A stretch of 64,000 nt of DNA, from the NCBI GenBank assembly GCA_963921795.1, contig OY997659.1, positions 21,988,659-22,052,658 on the forward strand, in the 5' to 3' direction. Position 1 is the first letter of the stretch. Every line of letters begins with the position of its first letter. The DNA comes from Nannobrachium achirus. Lineage: Eukaryota; Chordata; Actinopteri; Myctophiformes; Myctophidae. Made by a program: the position numbers and the translations under genes. Of this stretch, positions 9,779 to 23,579 are shown one piece after another. The notes under the pieces were generated by a model, which saw nothing but the letters and a program-made list of their open reading frames with translations, searched no databases and was not told the DNA's origin.

Positions 9779-12351
9779 TGTTTGACTCGATACCGTGGAA
9801 ACGGGGCGATGTTTGGACCCGATAGTTTCTCTCTCTCTTTAATTGTGGGGAAATGGGTTTCAGATGTTACCGCGCGACTGATCACTTTGGGCCCCGCTCG
9901 GCCCCGTCATGTCCTCCCAAACCACATCAAGGAGCCCTGGGCTGATGTGGGACGATAGCAGCCCCAGCGAGGGAGGCCCACTGTGGGGTTAAAATGCTCC
10001 TCTGGGTGCCCTTGGAATAACAAGATCCACATTAGCAGTAGCCGTGTGATCTGTCAGCTAAGCTAAGCCGTTTTGCTAGCTTGCCTGCCTACCGTGTAGC
10101 GAGAAGTGCTCCTAATATGAAACAATAACATCCCAATTGGTATATTTGGAGGAGTGGTTTGTACTGACAGCTATCAGATACTATATAGTTGTTTTCAGAT
10201 GTGAATAAATAGATATATAATGTGTGTAGTTTCTGGTTTGCCATAGTGAATATCATCGCCGTTTGTCAGAAACCTTGTATCTTTATATTTGATCTTTCCC
10301 CCTAAATTGATGCTGGTCATTATACTTCACCATACAACAGTCTCACGCAAAAGTATAAAAAAAAAAAAAACATTGGCGCAAAAGTATAAAAAAAAAAAAA
10401 AAAAACATTAGCTTGTAGATATGTTATTTACGTTATTTCCGAACATGTTTAAAACATTCTTGAAATTATCTGTCTGTGGGTTTTATAATTATTTAACCAA
10501 AGAAAAGTATTAAGAAGAGCTTGTGATTAAATTATTAAATTTGATCCATTGTTGACTCATTTCCTGAAAGGATATGCTTTATTCATTAAAACATTATCAC
10601 CTGAAATTTCTGAAAGACTTTCTGAAATAAAAAAAGTGAATAATACAAAGGCAACCAAGTTAATCCCAGATAATCATTCTGCTGAACATTCTCAGCTACA
10701 TATTTTCAGCACCTGTTGAAGAGATGCTGGATGGTTGTGGGTGTAGCAAAACCCACGTTCCAGTAATAGAGCCTTTTGGTTTCTTTGGTTTGTTTTCCTT
10801 GGATGACTCTTCACCTCTGGGTGAGGGCTCTGGTAATTCACATGGGAGAATGCTAACATTGATGTCATGGGCTGCCACTGAGAGAGAGGAGAGAACAACA
10901 CAGCAAAGAGATAGAAATACAGACATAAAGCCAGAGACAGGGAAAAGCATTTAGGATCCAATGCTGCCCCCTGTTGATCTGTTGACGACTGAGAGAAGGT
11001 CTTATTTACAGTAGTCAAACCCATAGTTGGACTGTTGGAAGTGCTTAAACGAGTCGGGACTGATACCTACCCAGGCCTATCATGTTGAGTCCATTGACTA
11101 TGAGTCATGGTACACTTTGCATTAGTCTGTCTTTGCATGTGTTTGTTTTTTGGAAGAAATAAATAAGTGTTCCGGCGATAAACGCACCTTAAAATGTGTT
11201 GCTTCTCCAGCTGATGTTTTTTTTTTGTTGCCGTGAAGACGTTTTGTTTGTAAAACTATAATTTCTCCATGGGCTATTTTAAGCCGGACTTTTAAATCAA
11301 GGGGCTATTTTATGCTAGACCTTTAAATCAATAAAGGCTACAGGAAGTTCACAGGAAGTATCTTGTGTGATACCTTGAATGCCTGTGTCTCTCTTGGGTC
11401 ATTTCAGGGACAGTTGAGGCCACATCACTCACTGACACTGTGATGTACTTTAGTGATTGTTCATTGTTTCAGTTTTGTGGTGTTTCTTAAGTAAGCTCTT
11501 TGCTTTAAATTAGCATTTGTCAAACTTCAAATCAAATCTGGGATCCAAACTCGTCGTGGAGCCAAGAGGCTCATTAAAACACACATGCTGTGGTCGTGTG
11601 GGGACTTACCAGAGAGTGAGCACTGGCTTGAAGACCATTTTTGGGTGTCTTGACCAAGTTGAAGAAACATTTATTCTGTACCTGGTGTGCATCTCTTCCT
11701 CCCTAATGATATGTTTCTGGAGATTAGCATGACTTTATCTCCACTTTATCTCACTCTCTCGTCAACACGAATCTTATCTTGTTACGATAACAGCGGAACC
11801 AAAGAGCTGTGATCTCATGACAGTTTGGAAACAGGAGGTCTCGGAGGGCCGATGCATTGATCAACGCCAGGGTGATCTTTGGCATGGAAAGCATGACCTT
11901 ATTACCTTGGCAAGGAAACATTTCCTTTCGAAACACACACGCACATGCACACAGGAAAATCCTCATTGTTCATTTTAACTCTCTGAGTCGAGAAATTGAC
12001 TCAAATGAACGTGTATCCATGAGATAGGATTTTGCTGTGCACAACTACTAACACATATACTGTATACTCCACATCATTATAAATTAGTTTTTTAAAAGAG
12101 GGTTAGAGTGTGTTTTTTACTTGCTTTTTAACCTTCTTTTTTACATACAGTTTTATTTTATCTTATTTGATTATAATCCAGTATTAGATCTATTATTATC
12201 CTGCTGTATTGCTGTTGTTAGTACAGTCATGAAGAACATGCCACATCAACATTTGACGGCCTGACACCAACATTGATTCTTGATTCTTACACACATACTG
12301 TACTGTATACCTGCATATACTTTAAAATGAAATTGACAAGGCGTTATAACA
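9777..12351. other. Intergenic, no assigned gene
   Basis: No exon of a known family is seen. Two short A-rich duplications (GCAAAAGTATAAAAAAAA near 10350 and 10380) lie next to a GCTTGTAGATATG half-arm of the hairpin family at 10410. Confidence 0.4.
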
Positions 12352-12375
12352 CTCTCTCTCTCTCTCTCTCACAGA

Positions 12376-12470
<95 letters not shown>

Positions 12471-12641
12471 TTTCTCTCTCTTGCTATCAGTTTCTCTTTT
12501 TTCCTTCCTCTCTGTAACTTGAGGAATGGTCACTGTGGTGTTAGTGTAGAGGAACATGGCTACGTCATCTACAGCATGGCTGGCCTCTGTCAGCATGCAC
12601 AGTTAATCTTGGACCAGGTGTGAGCATGCGTGCACTGCACT

Positions 12642-12722
<81 letters not shown>

Positions 12723-12760
12723 TGTGAGTGAGTGAGTGTGTGTGTGTGTGTGTGTGTGTG
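12352..12760. repeat. Inverted (AC)n ... (GT)n microsatellite pair
   Basis: (CT)n at 12352-12371, (AC)n at 12378-12468 and (GT)n with GTGA interruptions at 12645-12760. The AC and GT blocks face each other across about 175 bases and could pair. Confidence 0.9.
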
Positions 12761-13597
12761 TCAGAAAGAGAGAGAGCCTATACTGTAACATTCTCAGTGT
12801 TAATTTATCCAGGTTTAACTTTTGAGAGTGTGCAAATTTAACCAAATGGACCCATGGGGGCTCAGAGATAAATTAATATACTGAGTTAATCTGTGATGGC
12901 ATATTTACAGTTGTATACAGTAAGTGCGTACTAATGAGCCGAGTGCATGGAAACGAGTAGATGAGAAATGGCCACCTGTTGATGGAGAAAGCATTAGCCA
13001 GCTTGAGCTGTACGTGGAGGAGAGTCTAATGAAGTCAGAGACAAACACAAAGGTCTTCTGAAAATGGAACAGAATTGTCATAAAATTATAACGGATATCA
13101 ACTGCATTTTATTTTGACTCAAACCCTATTTTTTGTTTATTTCAAGATAAAAGTGTGCACTTGTAATTTAATTCATATTTCAGTTTCAGACATGTAATAT
13201 GAATGCATGGAATGGAGAGTGACAGGGAAGTATAGCCTGGGGAGCGTGGGTTTACAGCTGAGGTTTGGGTTGGACTCACTGACATGCACATGTATGCCAC
13301 ATGCTTTCAAAGAATGTGGCATGCATTAAGCCCCGATTTATAGTTCATCGAATGGCCACTTAATTCTGCCAAGCGTCACCATCACAAGTATATGGATTTG
13401 GTTTTATAGCCTCCTTGCGTATTATAATGACGAATGCATACATTTGACATGAATCTTGATAGATCACGGCTCATCTCTGCCCTGTAGGCTTGATAAGCCC
13501 AGAAGCAAAAACATAAGACATCTGTTAACCATAGACTTCAATGGTTCCAAGTGGAATGATCCAAGGTTACTCCAAAGAGGTCATCATCACTTCACTC

Positions 13598-14011
13598 TAG
13601 GGATGGGACGATATGACATTTTCATATCACGATTATTGTGAAAAAAGAAATCACGATTTACGATATTTCCACGATAATCTAAATCCATTATCCTGGGGCG
13701 TAACATTTACCAAAAAATAGCCGATCTACAAGCTCACAACGCGTTGCAACGCGATGTGTTGTGAGCTTGTAGATCAGCGATTTTTTGGCAAAGACATTTG
13801 ATAGAGAGTGAAAAAAAGATTATATCAAGTAGTACCTTTTACCAATTACAGTTTAATGGTACTGGATATGCAATTTGGCAAATAAAAGGTGAATTGATCC
13901 CAGTGCATGACGGAGGACGATATTGTGATAAATTAAATCTCCACGATACGATTATCTTGAGTGTTTTTTTATCACGATAAACTGATAATATTGCTTATCG
14001 TCCCATCCCTA
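13598..14011. mobile_element. hAT MITE with perfect 8-bp target duplication
   Basis: The ends are TAGGGATGGGACGATA and its complement TATCGTCCCATCCCTA, flanked on both sides by cttcactc (13590-13597 and 14012-14019). The interior is ACGATA/ATCACGAT-rich. A complete hairpin of the GATCTACAAGC family sits in the middle (13710-13788). Confidence 0.88.
13710..13788. repeat. GATCTACAAGC hairpin family, full palindrome inside hAT MITE
   Basis: CCAAAAAATAGCCGATCTAC pairs with GTAGATCAGCGATTTTTTGG. The inner stem is AACGCGTTGCAACGCGATG. The A/T flank that pairs (CCAAAAAAT) differs from that of the 4.8-kb copy (GAAAAT). Confidence 0.8.
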
Positions 14012-14019
14012 CTTCACTC

Positions 14020-14110
14020 TCTATCTCTCTCTCCGGTGCTCTCCTCTCCTTCTCGGCCTCGCTCTTGCTCTCGGCCTCGCTCTCTCTCTCTCTCTTCCTT
14101 CCTCTCTCTC
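14020..14110. repeat. (CT)n-rich tract
   Basis: Imperfect CTCTCT with TCGGCCTCGCTC interruptions following the hAT target site. Confidence 0.8.
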
Positions 14111-14781
14111 TCTCTCATCTCTCGGTAGTTGTTAAACCATCTCCTCTTGAGCATCAAAGCCTCAGCAATCTGTTCCTATAGTGCAGGAATCTCCCTACTG
14201 TGAAAACAGGGCTCCAATCCTCTCCCACTGTGAAACACATTGAATTTGAACCTGCGTGTGAACCTTAACATCTACCAGTCAGCCAAAGGGAAATTTGGGT
14301 GGGGGGCGAGTGGTTGCGTAGAGCGTATATTTTTTTCACGACCTGTTCTTCAGTTTTAACTCTGCTTCATGGTTCCATGGGAGGAGAAAATGCCTTTGGA
14401 TGAAGTCTGATTGCCAACTCTCTAGCTAAGCTGCTTTTTTTTTATAGATTGTTGTCCTCTTGGTGTCTCTGCAGTCTGTGGGACATTATCATCTGGGTTG
14501 TGGCTTTGAAAGTGCACAGGGTATTTCCTAGAGGAATTCTTGGTTAGCCCCAAAGAGGTTTTAGCCACCCCCAAACGCCCAAAATTATAAGAACTTAGAA
14601 TAAAATATGTATGCTTGTTGCTCAAGTAAAACAAGCTGTTATTTGCCCATGAACAAATCAATCACTCTATTGTAACCAATCACCTGCCCCTTCGAATGCT
14701 ATTCCACTTCCATCTCACTCAAACTCACTCCTCTCCCCCCTTCCAATGTTCTAATGCAATTACTATTACTTCTTATAGTTT

Positions 14782-15626
14782 GGGAAAGTTAGCCTATTGC
14801 TAGACCAATCTGGGAACTAAATCTAAATCACTAGCTATTTTTCTTCACAAATGTATTCATAAAGGTGTCTACTATCACCTCTGAACTTTGTCAAACCCAA
14901 CTCCCTTGACATACTTTGTGGGAGCCAATCAAAGTTGGGGGTATCGGGATACCCAGGGCCTTGGATTAAAGGGGGAAAAATAAAATATGAACATATGAGG
15001 TGTGTTATTAGGGTATTGTTGAGCTGCTGAATCCATTCCAACAATTAGTTATCAGTGAAAATGACTCCTTGGCCAAAAAAAAGGCCTAATTGGCTAAGGC
15101 TTAGCCAATCATGTCATTCGAGTTCACCTGTGTCCTGTTAGTCCCTATGTTTTAAACCCTGTGTTTGAGTGTTCCTTGTCAGATTATCATGTTATCCTGT
15201 GTGTCATGATTTGCGCTTACCCACATGATCTTGAATAGTTTTCATGAATTCAAACCCTACTCCAACCTTTTTTTTATTGACAATATTATATGTCTCATGG
15301 ACACACAAAACTAGGTGTGGCCTATTTTATGGCCAAGGAGTCATTTTAACTGAAAACTAATGGTTGGAATGGATTCAGCAGCCCCAAAATACCCAAATTA
15401 CACACCTCATACGTTCATATTGGCCATTTATTATTTTTCCCCCTTTAATCCCAGGCCCTCGGGGATACCCAATAACTTTGATTGGCTCCCACAAAGTATG
15501 TCAAGGGAGTTGGGTTTGACAAAGTTCAGAGGTGATAGTAGACACCTTTATGAACACATTTGTGAAGAAAGCTAGTGATTTAGATTTAGTTCCCAGATTG
15601 GTCTAGCAATAGGCTAACTTTCCCTT
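14782..15626. repeat. Large foldback element with arms of about 300 bp
   Basis: The left arm (14782-15086) runs from GGGAAAGTTAGCC through CTAGACCAATCTGGGAACTA, AACTTTGTCAAACCCAACTC and TGGATTCAGCAG-like sequence to GGCCAAAAAAAAGGCC. It is repeated inverted at 15319-15626. The loop of about 230 bp is AT-rich. The arms are highly similar with small indels. There is no coding frame and no clear target duplication. Confidence 0.85.
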
Positions 15627-15789
15627 ACTATTAACCATTTGTTAATTATCCAGGTTACATTACATTACTGGGGTTGTTTTCTCTGGGGGGAAAAAAATAA
15701 TATTTAAAGCTTCAATTTAGAAATTAATTGAATGAATAAAATGTTAACAATCTTTATGGTAGAGAATGTTAGTACATAACTAGCATCTG

Positions 15790-15965
15790 CAGTGGTTAGG
15801 TGGTCTCCCTGCTCCTCCCTTGAGAAATAGGCCCTGGTGTGGTGGGCAGAACGCCTACTGGTTGACAATTAGTCCTGCCTGGCCAGGTGGGGATTGTCTC
15901 TTGGATGAGCAGTAGAAATGCGATGTCATGTGATGTCATGTGGGTTTGAATCCCAAACCCAGATT
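15790..15965 (+). repeat. Possible decayed tRNA-like SINE
   Basis: GTGGTTAGGTGGTC resembles an A box and GGGTTTGAATCCCA near 15950 a B box, but they are about 150 bases apart, too far for an intact tRNA-derived promoter unless interrupted. Confidence 0.25.
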
Positions 15966-16011
15966 GCAAGTTTTAACCACTTAAGTCGTATCTTATACGT
16001 CACCATAAAAT

Positions 16012-16083
16012 GGGAAATAGCAGATCTACAAGCTCACAATGCATGCACAATGCAACCCGTTGTGAGTTTGATCTGCTATTTCC
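16012..16083. repeat. GATCTACAAGC hairpin family, near-complete palindrome
   Basis: GGGAAATAGCAGATCTACAA faces TTTGATCTGCTATTTCC with an ATGCATGCACAATGC loop. The paired flank here is GGAAAT/ATTTCC. Confidence 0.75.
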
Positions 16084-16127
16084 ACTATTTTTGAACATGA
16101 AGTCTTCACCTATCATGACATGCCCAA

Positions 16128-16390
16128 CAACACATTTAGGGCTGCCAGGTTCACTCCCAAAATGAGACTTGGGTTCAACAATATTTTTAGTTTTTTGTCT
16201 CATTCCTAAGACACATTTTTTATTCCAATAAATGTATCCCCTTTGATTATGGATGGGGACCCAAATGCATTTGGGTCCCCATCCGTAATCAAATTCCGGG
16301 CAAATTTACCATAATAAAAATGTTGTCTTTGGAATGCGACAAATACAAAAATATATTATTGAACCCAAGTCTTCATGGCATTTGAAATCA
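16128..16390. repeat. Foldback element centred on 16266
   Basis: TTGATTATGGATGGGGACCC pairs with GGGTCCCCATCCGTAATCAA around the centre AAATGCATTT. Arms of about 100 bp continue outward with ATTCC...AAGACA, ACAATATTTTT and ACTTGGGTT, with moderate divergence. Outer AAGTCTTCA matches may extend it. Confidence 0.78.
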
Positions 16391-16799
16391 ATAGGAAAAA
16401 GTTCATTTTCGAGGTGAACTACTCCTTTGACTGCAGTCATTCTGAAAAGGTGTGCAGACTGAATGCTAGATGACAATCAATCTCATACCTGTTTTGGTTC
16501 TCTTCTCAGCGCGATGGACCCACTCAGACGCGCTGAACGAGTAGCCCAGATACAGAGGAGGAGGACAAGAGGGAGATGAAGGTAAGAGTTTATTTTTGGG
16601 AGAACAAAAGAGGGCTTAGCGGAGTGGGACGAGACAGCATGTCATCAAAGGCAGGGGATGATGACAGGAGAAGAAGAGGAAGAGAGAGCGAGGCCCGGAG
16701 TGAAGGGGAGAGAGAGAGGTGTTTATCTGCTAAGGTCTTTACCATGAAGAGTGTGTTTTGGCTGGCAAGGATCGAGCATTAAGGATGAATCCCTTCTAT

Positions 16800-16890
16800 A
16801 AATACACAAATGAACACACGCACGCGCCCACGCACACACACACAACGCGCATGCACACACGCATGCACACACACAGACGCACACACATTA
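16800..16890. repeat. Imperfect (CA)n with CGCA units
   Basis: ACGCACGCGCCCACGCACAC-like tract. Confidence 0.8.
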
Positions 16891-17204
16891 TTTCTAGACA
16901 ACTGAACACTGGCCAACTGGCAGGCACCAGGGACAGACAAGGGCATAGCCTTGTGGATATCCAGGGTACTGTCACTTATCTGTTTAAGAACATGTAAGGC
17001 TGGGTGATTTTCACCCGGACAATTATGTTGATGTGATTTTCATATAATGTTGCTGATGTCTGAGGCGGGGGGGGTCCTTGGGTACCTTCAGGATGCTCTG
17101 TTACATCATAGAAGGTGTTTCTCTGCCCCCATCCCTGTTTCTACAGGCATGTGTATGTGGGAATTTCACCCAGCGTTAGTGATAGAGGGTGAAAATTATT
17201 TTGG

Positions 17205-17584
17205 AGGGGTCCCCAGATGATTAACTTAATGTGCAACATTGTTTTCTCTCAACAGTAAACAAACCAACATAAAGTTTAAGCGTATAGAGGGTATCTGGAC
17301 ATTTCTAGAGTGACAATATAAGGACTTTTTAATACCTCTAAAATGACAAATGAAACATTGGCCAAATTGTCAAATATTAGAGGCAGAAAGGCCGATCTAC
17401 ATGCTCACAACGCCTCACAATGCGAGGCGTTGTGACCATGTAGATCTGCTATTTTCACAATAGAACCGTGTTATGCAAAATGTAATTCCTCAACTCTTAG
17501 TGCTTGTCAGGGTGGGGTGGTCCCCAGGCCAGTTAAAATATCATTATTTTGGGGGTCGCAGCCTGAAAAGGTTGAGAACCACTG
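17205..17584 (+). mobile_element. CAGTGGTTCTCAACC-type hAT MITE, left-truncated
   Basis: Shares GGGGTCCCCAGATGATT, AACAAACCAACATAA, GTATAGAGGGTATCTG and the right end CTGAAAAGGTTGAGAACCAC with the 17890 copy. The left terminus is not recognisable. It holds hairpin-family copy 17386-17457 (GCCGATCTACATGCTCACAA with CATGTAGATCTGC). Confidence 0.7.
17386..17457. repeat. GATCTACAAGC hairpin family, full palindrome inside hAT MITE
   Basis: The arms carry the ACATGC/GCATGT variant seen at 4842, and it sits at the same internal position of the same MITE family. The pair therefore descends from one insertion that was then copied with the MITE. Confidence 0.75.
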
Positions 17585-17889
17585 CCATAATTGGCAGTAT
17601 ACTGTGCCTCCTTCACTGGACCATTCTCACATGTCCTGGGAATGGCTGGACCAAAGGTGAAGTTCCCAGTTCCTTTACTTTTTTTTAAGGAATATTTTTA
17701 AAACAATACCCAATTTTTTCACAGATTTTGCTCCCCTATGATAGGGCCCCCACTGCTACTGTATAGCTGTAAAGATCTTCTCTTATAGTTGTCCATGGCA
17801 TATCTTTTCAAATGGGGGTCTGCATGCTAATGTCTCAATTTGGGCGTGACATACTGACATGAATGCGTTTGAGAAGCACTGATTTAGGG

Positions 17890-18195
17890 CAGTGGTTCTC
17901 AACCTGTGGGTCGGGTTTGGGGACCCCATGGCTGTATTTTGGGGGGTCCCCAGATGATTGACTTAATGTGCAACATTGTTTTCTCACTCAAGAGTAAACA
18001 AACCAACATAACGTTTAAGCGTATAGAGGGTATCTGCACATTTCTAAAGTGACAATTTAAAAATTGGCAAAATTAAACAAAAATGCCACATTAAACATCC
18101 TTGTCAAATATTAGAAGCAGAAATGCTTAACTGGGGTCCCCAGTTAAAATATGATTATTTTGGGGGTCACTGCCTGAAAAGGTTGAGAATCACTG
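17890..18195 (+). mobile_element. CAGTGGTTCTCAACC-type hAT MITE with 8-bp target duplication
   Basis: The left end is CAGTGGTTCTCAACCTG and the right end AGGTTGAGAATCACTG. The flanks atttaggg (17882-17889) and atttaagg (18196-18203) match at 7 of 8 bases. This copy lacks the internal hairpin found in the 4.7- and 17.2-kb relatives. Confidence 0.82.
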
Positions 18196-18485
18196 ATTTA
18201 AGGGACAGTGTCCCTTGTCAGTTTAGTCCTTTCAGCCAACAGATTATGTATGGCTTGGTTGGATCAGAAGTTTAAAGTTTTATCCTTGTGTTAATTACAG
18301 CGTACGTGTTTACCTTGACCTTCACTGTGGGCCAATAAGGTGATGACTTATTTTGTCTTTGGAAATGTAATGATTCATAAATGAGCTAATAGGTCTGTCT
18401 TAACTGATCATAACAAACCAATTAAAGATGTTTTCAGATTGGCACATTACAGTAAACACAATTTGTCTTGCAGATTATTTCCAGA

Positions 18486-19652
<1,167 letters not shown>

Positions 19653-20341
19653 CCAGTAAGACTCCCTAATCGGGAGATAAGCGCAGCGTGATTTTAGCAA
19701 AATGTGTAGGATCAGTGTCCAAAAATGTGTTTAAAAAAATCAGCCTGATGGTGGCGCTGTATGGGACAGATCCATGTTGATGAGATGAGTGTAGACATAC
19801 TGTGTACCGATTTGCGTTATTTTAGGGCAAAAGGTGTAGGAGCTGTGTCCAAAAATGTGTTTTAAAAACTCGGCCTGAAGGGGGCGCTAAATGGGACAGA
19901 TCCATGTTGATGACATGAGTGTAGACCTGCTGTGTATCGATTTGCGTGATTTTAGGGCAACATCTGTAGGAGCAGTGTCCAAAAATGTGTTTAAAAAAAT
20001 TGCTGAAATTGGCGCTAAATGGGACAGATCCATGTTGATGACATGGGTGTAGACATACTGTGTACCGATTTGCGTGATTTTTGGCCAAAAATTGTAGGCG
20101 CTGTGTCCATAAATGTGTTTAGCAAGAACCGGCCTCATGGTGGCGCTAGAAGAGGGTCATGTGAGAATTGATGGGTGGAGGTTGTGGTTTGGCAGGCAAG
20201 TATTGTGTGTGCAAATTTTGGCTTGGATCGGGGCAACAGTTGCGGAGATATGAGCAGGGGAAAAGTGTGACGTGTGACTGACAGACAGCTAGACTGACAG
20301 TTGGTGGAGGTTTAGATAGTAACTGCGACCTGACAGTCGCA
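19653..20341 (-). mobile_element. Helitron2/Helentron-like element, copy B
   Basis: On the minus strand it begins TTGCGACTGTCAGGTCGCAG, has a GTCY/CTGT microsatellite, then a core of at least three monomers of about 129 bp (ATGGGACAGATCCATGTTGA at 19761, 19891 and 20019). It ends with CTCCCGATTAGGGAG and TCTTACTGG. The internal monomers match those of copy A and, more distantly, the 435-bp array at 55.25 kb. Confidence 0.75.
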
Positions 20342-20640
20342 ATAAAACACGAAGAATTCTAACTAATGTATAAATGGTGTATGTATACATTGCAAAATCC
20401 CGAGTGTTAATTTAACTATGAGAGTGTAAATATGTCCTACTTTTACATTCTCAGATTTTGTACTTTTTACTATCTTTTTTCTAACACATACCTTTGTAGC
20501 TTCAGTGCAAAGATGGACCTGCATAAGGGTCTACTTTAAATGGTCAGAGATAGAGTTGCTGTCTGGCAGAAATCTTGTATCTCCCATATTTCAACTTTTT
20601 GTGTGTTTTTGTAAATAATTAAGACGGTCGCACAAAAGTA

Positions 20641-20683
20641 GTGAAAATAGCAGATCTTCGAGCTTGTAGATGAACTATTTTCA
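20641..20683. repeat. GATCTACAAGC hairpin family, short copy
   Basis: TAGTGAAAATAGCAGATC faces GATGAACTATTTTCACTA; the loop is lost apart from TTCGAGCTTGTA. Confidence 0.65.
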
Positions 20684-20942
20684 CTATTTCACAATGTTGT
20701 AGAAAGAAGGATAAAAAAGGAACGGTTTTGGGACGTGCAGGGTTTCTACCCGACAGCAGCGATATGAGAGTGAGACGGACAGATAGCTTTACTGACAGAT
20801 GGAGGCTGAGTGTGCCATAAGGACTGGCAGCACATTTCTCAATGAGATTCTTGAGTCTCAATGATATATGAAACCCTCCAATTCACTGGCTATAACAGGC
20901 CTGCCCTGTCAGGGATGGGAAAATATGTGAATATCTAGCACT

Positions 20943-21108
<166 letters not shown>

Positions 21109-21492
21109 CGTGCGTGTGCGTGCGTGTGTGTGCGTTATCATCAGTAAAGCCATGGCCAGCTGCAGAAGATGGGAGGAGAGGTACCTGTATATGTGATTTT
21201 CCCAGCGACCCACCTGCATGTCTGTGTTTGCATTCAGAACAGAATCTTGATGTGTGTGTGTGTGGTGTGCATGTGTTAATCTGTAATCTGTTGCTTACTA
21301 TTCCTTGTGTGTGTGTGCGTGCGTGCACGTGCAACTAATTGCATTCTATTTTCCTTGGGAAAACACCATGGTTTTTCACTCCGCTACATTTCAAAGAGAA
21401 ATATTTGACTCTTTCTGAGAAGGGTCTCTTGGGATCCAAACTTACAAAGATATATTACGAATTATCCACTAATGCCCTAGTTGAAACATAAT

Positions 21493-21540
21493 GGAAATAG
21501 CCGATCTGCAACGCATTGCTTTGTAGATTGTATGCTATTT
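21493..21540. repeat. GATCTACAAGC hairpin family, degenerate copy
   Basis: GGAAATAGCCGATCTGCAAC with a poorly preserved right side TTGTAGATTGTATGCTATTT. Confidence 0.5.
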
Positions 21541-21675
21541 AGTATTTTCACTACTTTCAGCATTTATTTTAGATATATTTGGGGAACCTTTCTAAACAAC
21601 AATGCATTGATATTAAAAAGAAAAAGTACCTTGTAAATTGTACTTGAGTATTTACTTGAGACTATATACTTTATC

Positions 21676-21678
<3 letters not shown>

Positions 21679-21774
<96 letters not shown>

Positions 21775-21892
21775 GTGTGTGTGTGTGTGTCTCCACCTGC
21801 CTGTGTCAGCCGTGCTAATCCCTGCCGACGGGACTTGATGGACAAGACTTCGATAACATGGGACACCTGATCCCTTTGCTGCCTTTTGATCT

Positions 21893-21973
<81 letters not shown>
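21679..21973. repeat. Inverted (GT)n ... (AC)n microsatellite pair
   Basis: (GT)n at 21679-21790 and (AC)n at 21894-21973 face each other across about 103 bases of unique sequence, so a hairpin of about 80 bp can form. Confidence 0.9.
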
Positions 21974-21976
<3 letters not shown>

Positions 21977-22019
21977 GTCAATGCTCCAACACTACAGACA
22001 GAGACTAGAAAAGGTGCTC

Positions 22020-22440
22020 ACAGGTCCCAATCAGGATGGAATCTGAGAAATCGGGACGGATCCGTCTTGATCACTTGAGATAATGTGTACCGATTTTTTC
22101 TCCAAAAATCTGCCTCCTGGTGTCCCTCAACAATGCATTTGTTCCTCAACATAGTGCGAATGTGCAGGCAAACTGGAAAGTTCATCGCAATCGGACACTG
22201 CGTTCATGATTTGTGGCATTTTGTTCAAAACAGGGTTAGGGTTAACACTCCTGCAAACTTTAGATGTCAATCTTAGTCAATCAGGATGGAATATGAAAAA
22301 TCAAACAGATCCGGCTTGACCACATGACTAATAGAGATCATGTGTACCAATTCGCGTGAATTTTGGATGTCTAAAAAGGAGTAACATCAAAAAATGGGTT
22401 TTACATAAGTCGGCCTCCTTGTACGCATGCCCCAGGCCCC
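22020..22440. repeat. Diverged copies of the 435-bp tandem repeat family
   Basis: CAATCAGGATGGAAT occurs twice (near 22030 and 22280), each followed by a CCGT/CCGG CTTGA-TCAC block, GTGTACCGATT and TTTTGG. These are the landmarks of the array at 55.25 kb. It holds a GGGTTAGGGTTAAC scrap at 22233. Confidence 0.6.
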
Positions 22441-23579
22441 CCACCCACTGAAATCAAAATACTAAAATCGCTAAAACAATAGAAAGCAGTAAATGAAAAC
22501 ATTTTAATGCTCATCTTTTCTTTTCTCTAATTACAATCTAAAATATGAACCTTCTTGTGAAAAAACAAAGTTGTCCTTTAAGCCCTCTTTTATACTTTAA
22601 GAATTAGCAAAAATATCTGATCTACAAGCTTAAAATGTGTTGTGATATATGATGCATTTCTTTTTGAATTTGGGGGAAATTGTTTGAAATCGATTTAGAT
22701 CAGCACCCTAGACTTTACAGCAATTCATACATACAGTATAAAGTACAGTAGGCCTATATCGTCAAGAATACTGTACTGGGGCCTTGATAGTCTGTAGTAT
22801 TAAAATATTTTCTTTTTCTTTTTCTGTGCTCTCCATCCCCATTTCTCACTCCCACTGTCATCCTGGCACAACCCGAATAAGTTGACAGGAGAATTCTGTC
22901 ACTACAGCTAATATTAGATAGGAGTCTCAGAGAAATTCTCCCCTTTTTCTCTTCCCCTGTCCTCCTCTGTCATTCCCACTGATATGTCGTTCCAGAGTCC
23001 CACTAGAACTAATTAAATGCTAGGACTGAGTGGTGAAGGCATTTGCTGACAGGGAATGTCAACAGTGAACCTTCATGACAACTATTTCCATAGTCTTGGT
23101 TGGCTTTGTTAGCTAGGCAACACTGCCCTCCAGTGGTCATTGCCTGACATGCAGTTTCTCTAATTCAGTTTACATGCAGAAAGAGCCCAGCAGTTTCCTG
23201 TTTAGATCAAACAAGTGTGTTATAAAGAAAGATGCAGCCTGGCAAACAGAGAGTATCTGGTAATAAGTACTGTGTGAATAGGGTTATAGATAAACAATGT
23301 GCAAAACATTAGTATCGAATGAATGAATGAATATTTTATTTTATTGACCCATCCCATATGAGATTATCAGACACATAAAATAAATCTGTAAACAAAGACA
23401 GACATTCCAGTGCAAACTCCGCCAACAGCTAATACGATAGGCCTACATATATTCATACGGGCCTGCACATAGAATATATAAAGTTAAACATTTAATGTCA
23501 ATATGTGGAATCAGCATGTGACGGCCAGGAATAATAAATATGAACTTGTAATAACTGCAGAGGGATAAAATTAACATTT
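22441..23579. other. Intergenic, no assigned gene
   Basis: Includes a degenerate hairpin-family half arm at 22610-22645 (TCTGATCTACAAGCTTAAAA) and a GAATGAATGAATGAAT tract near 23322 that may be a LINE tail. Otherwise nothing recognised. Confidence 0.4.
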
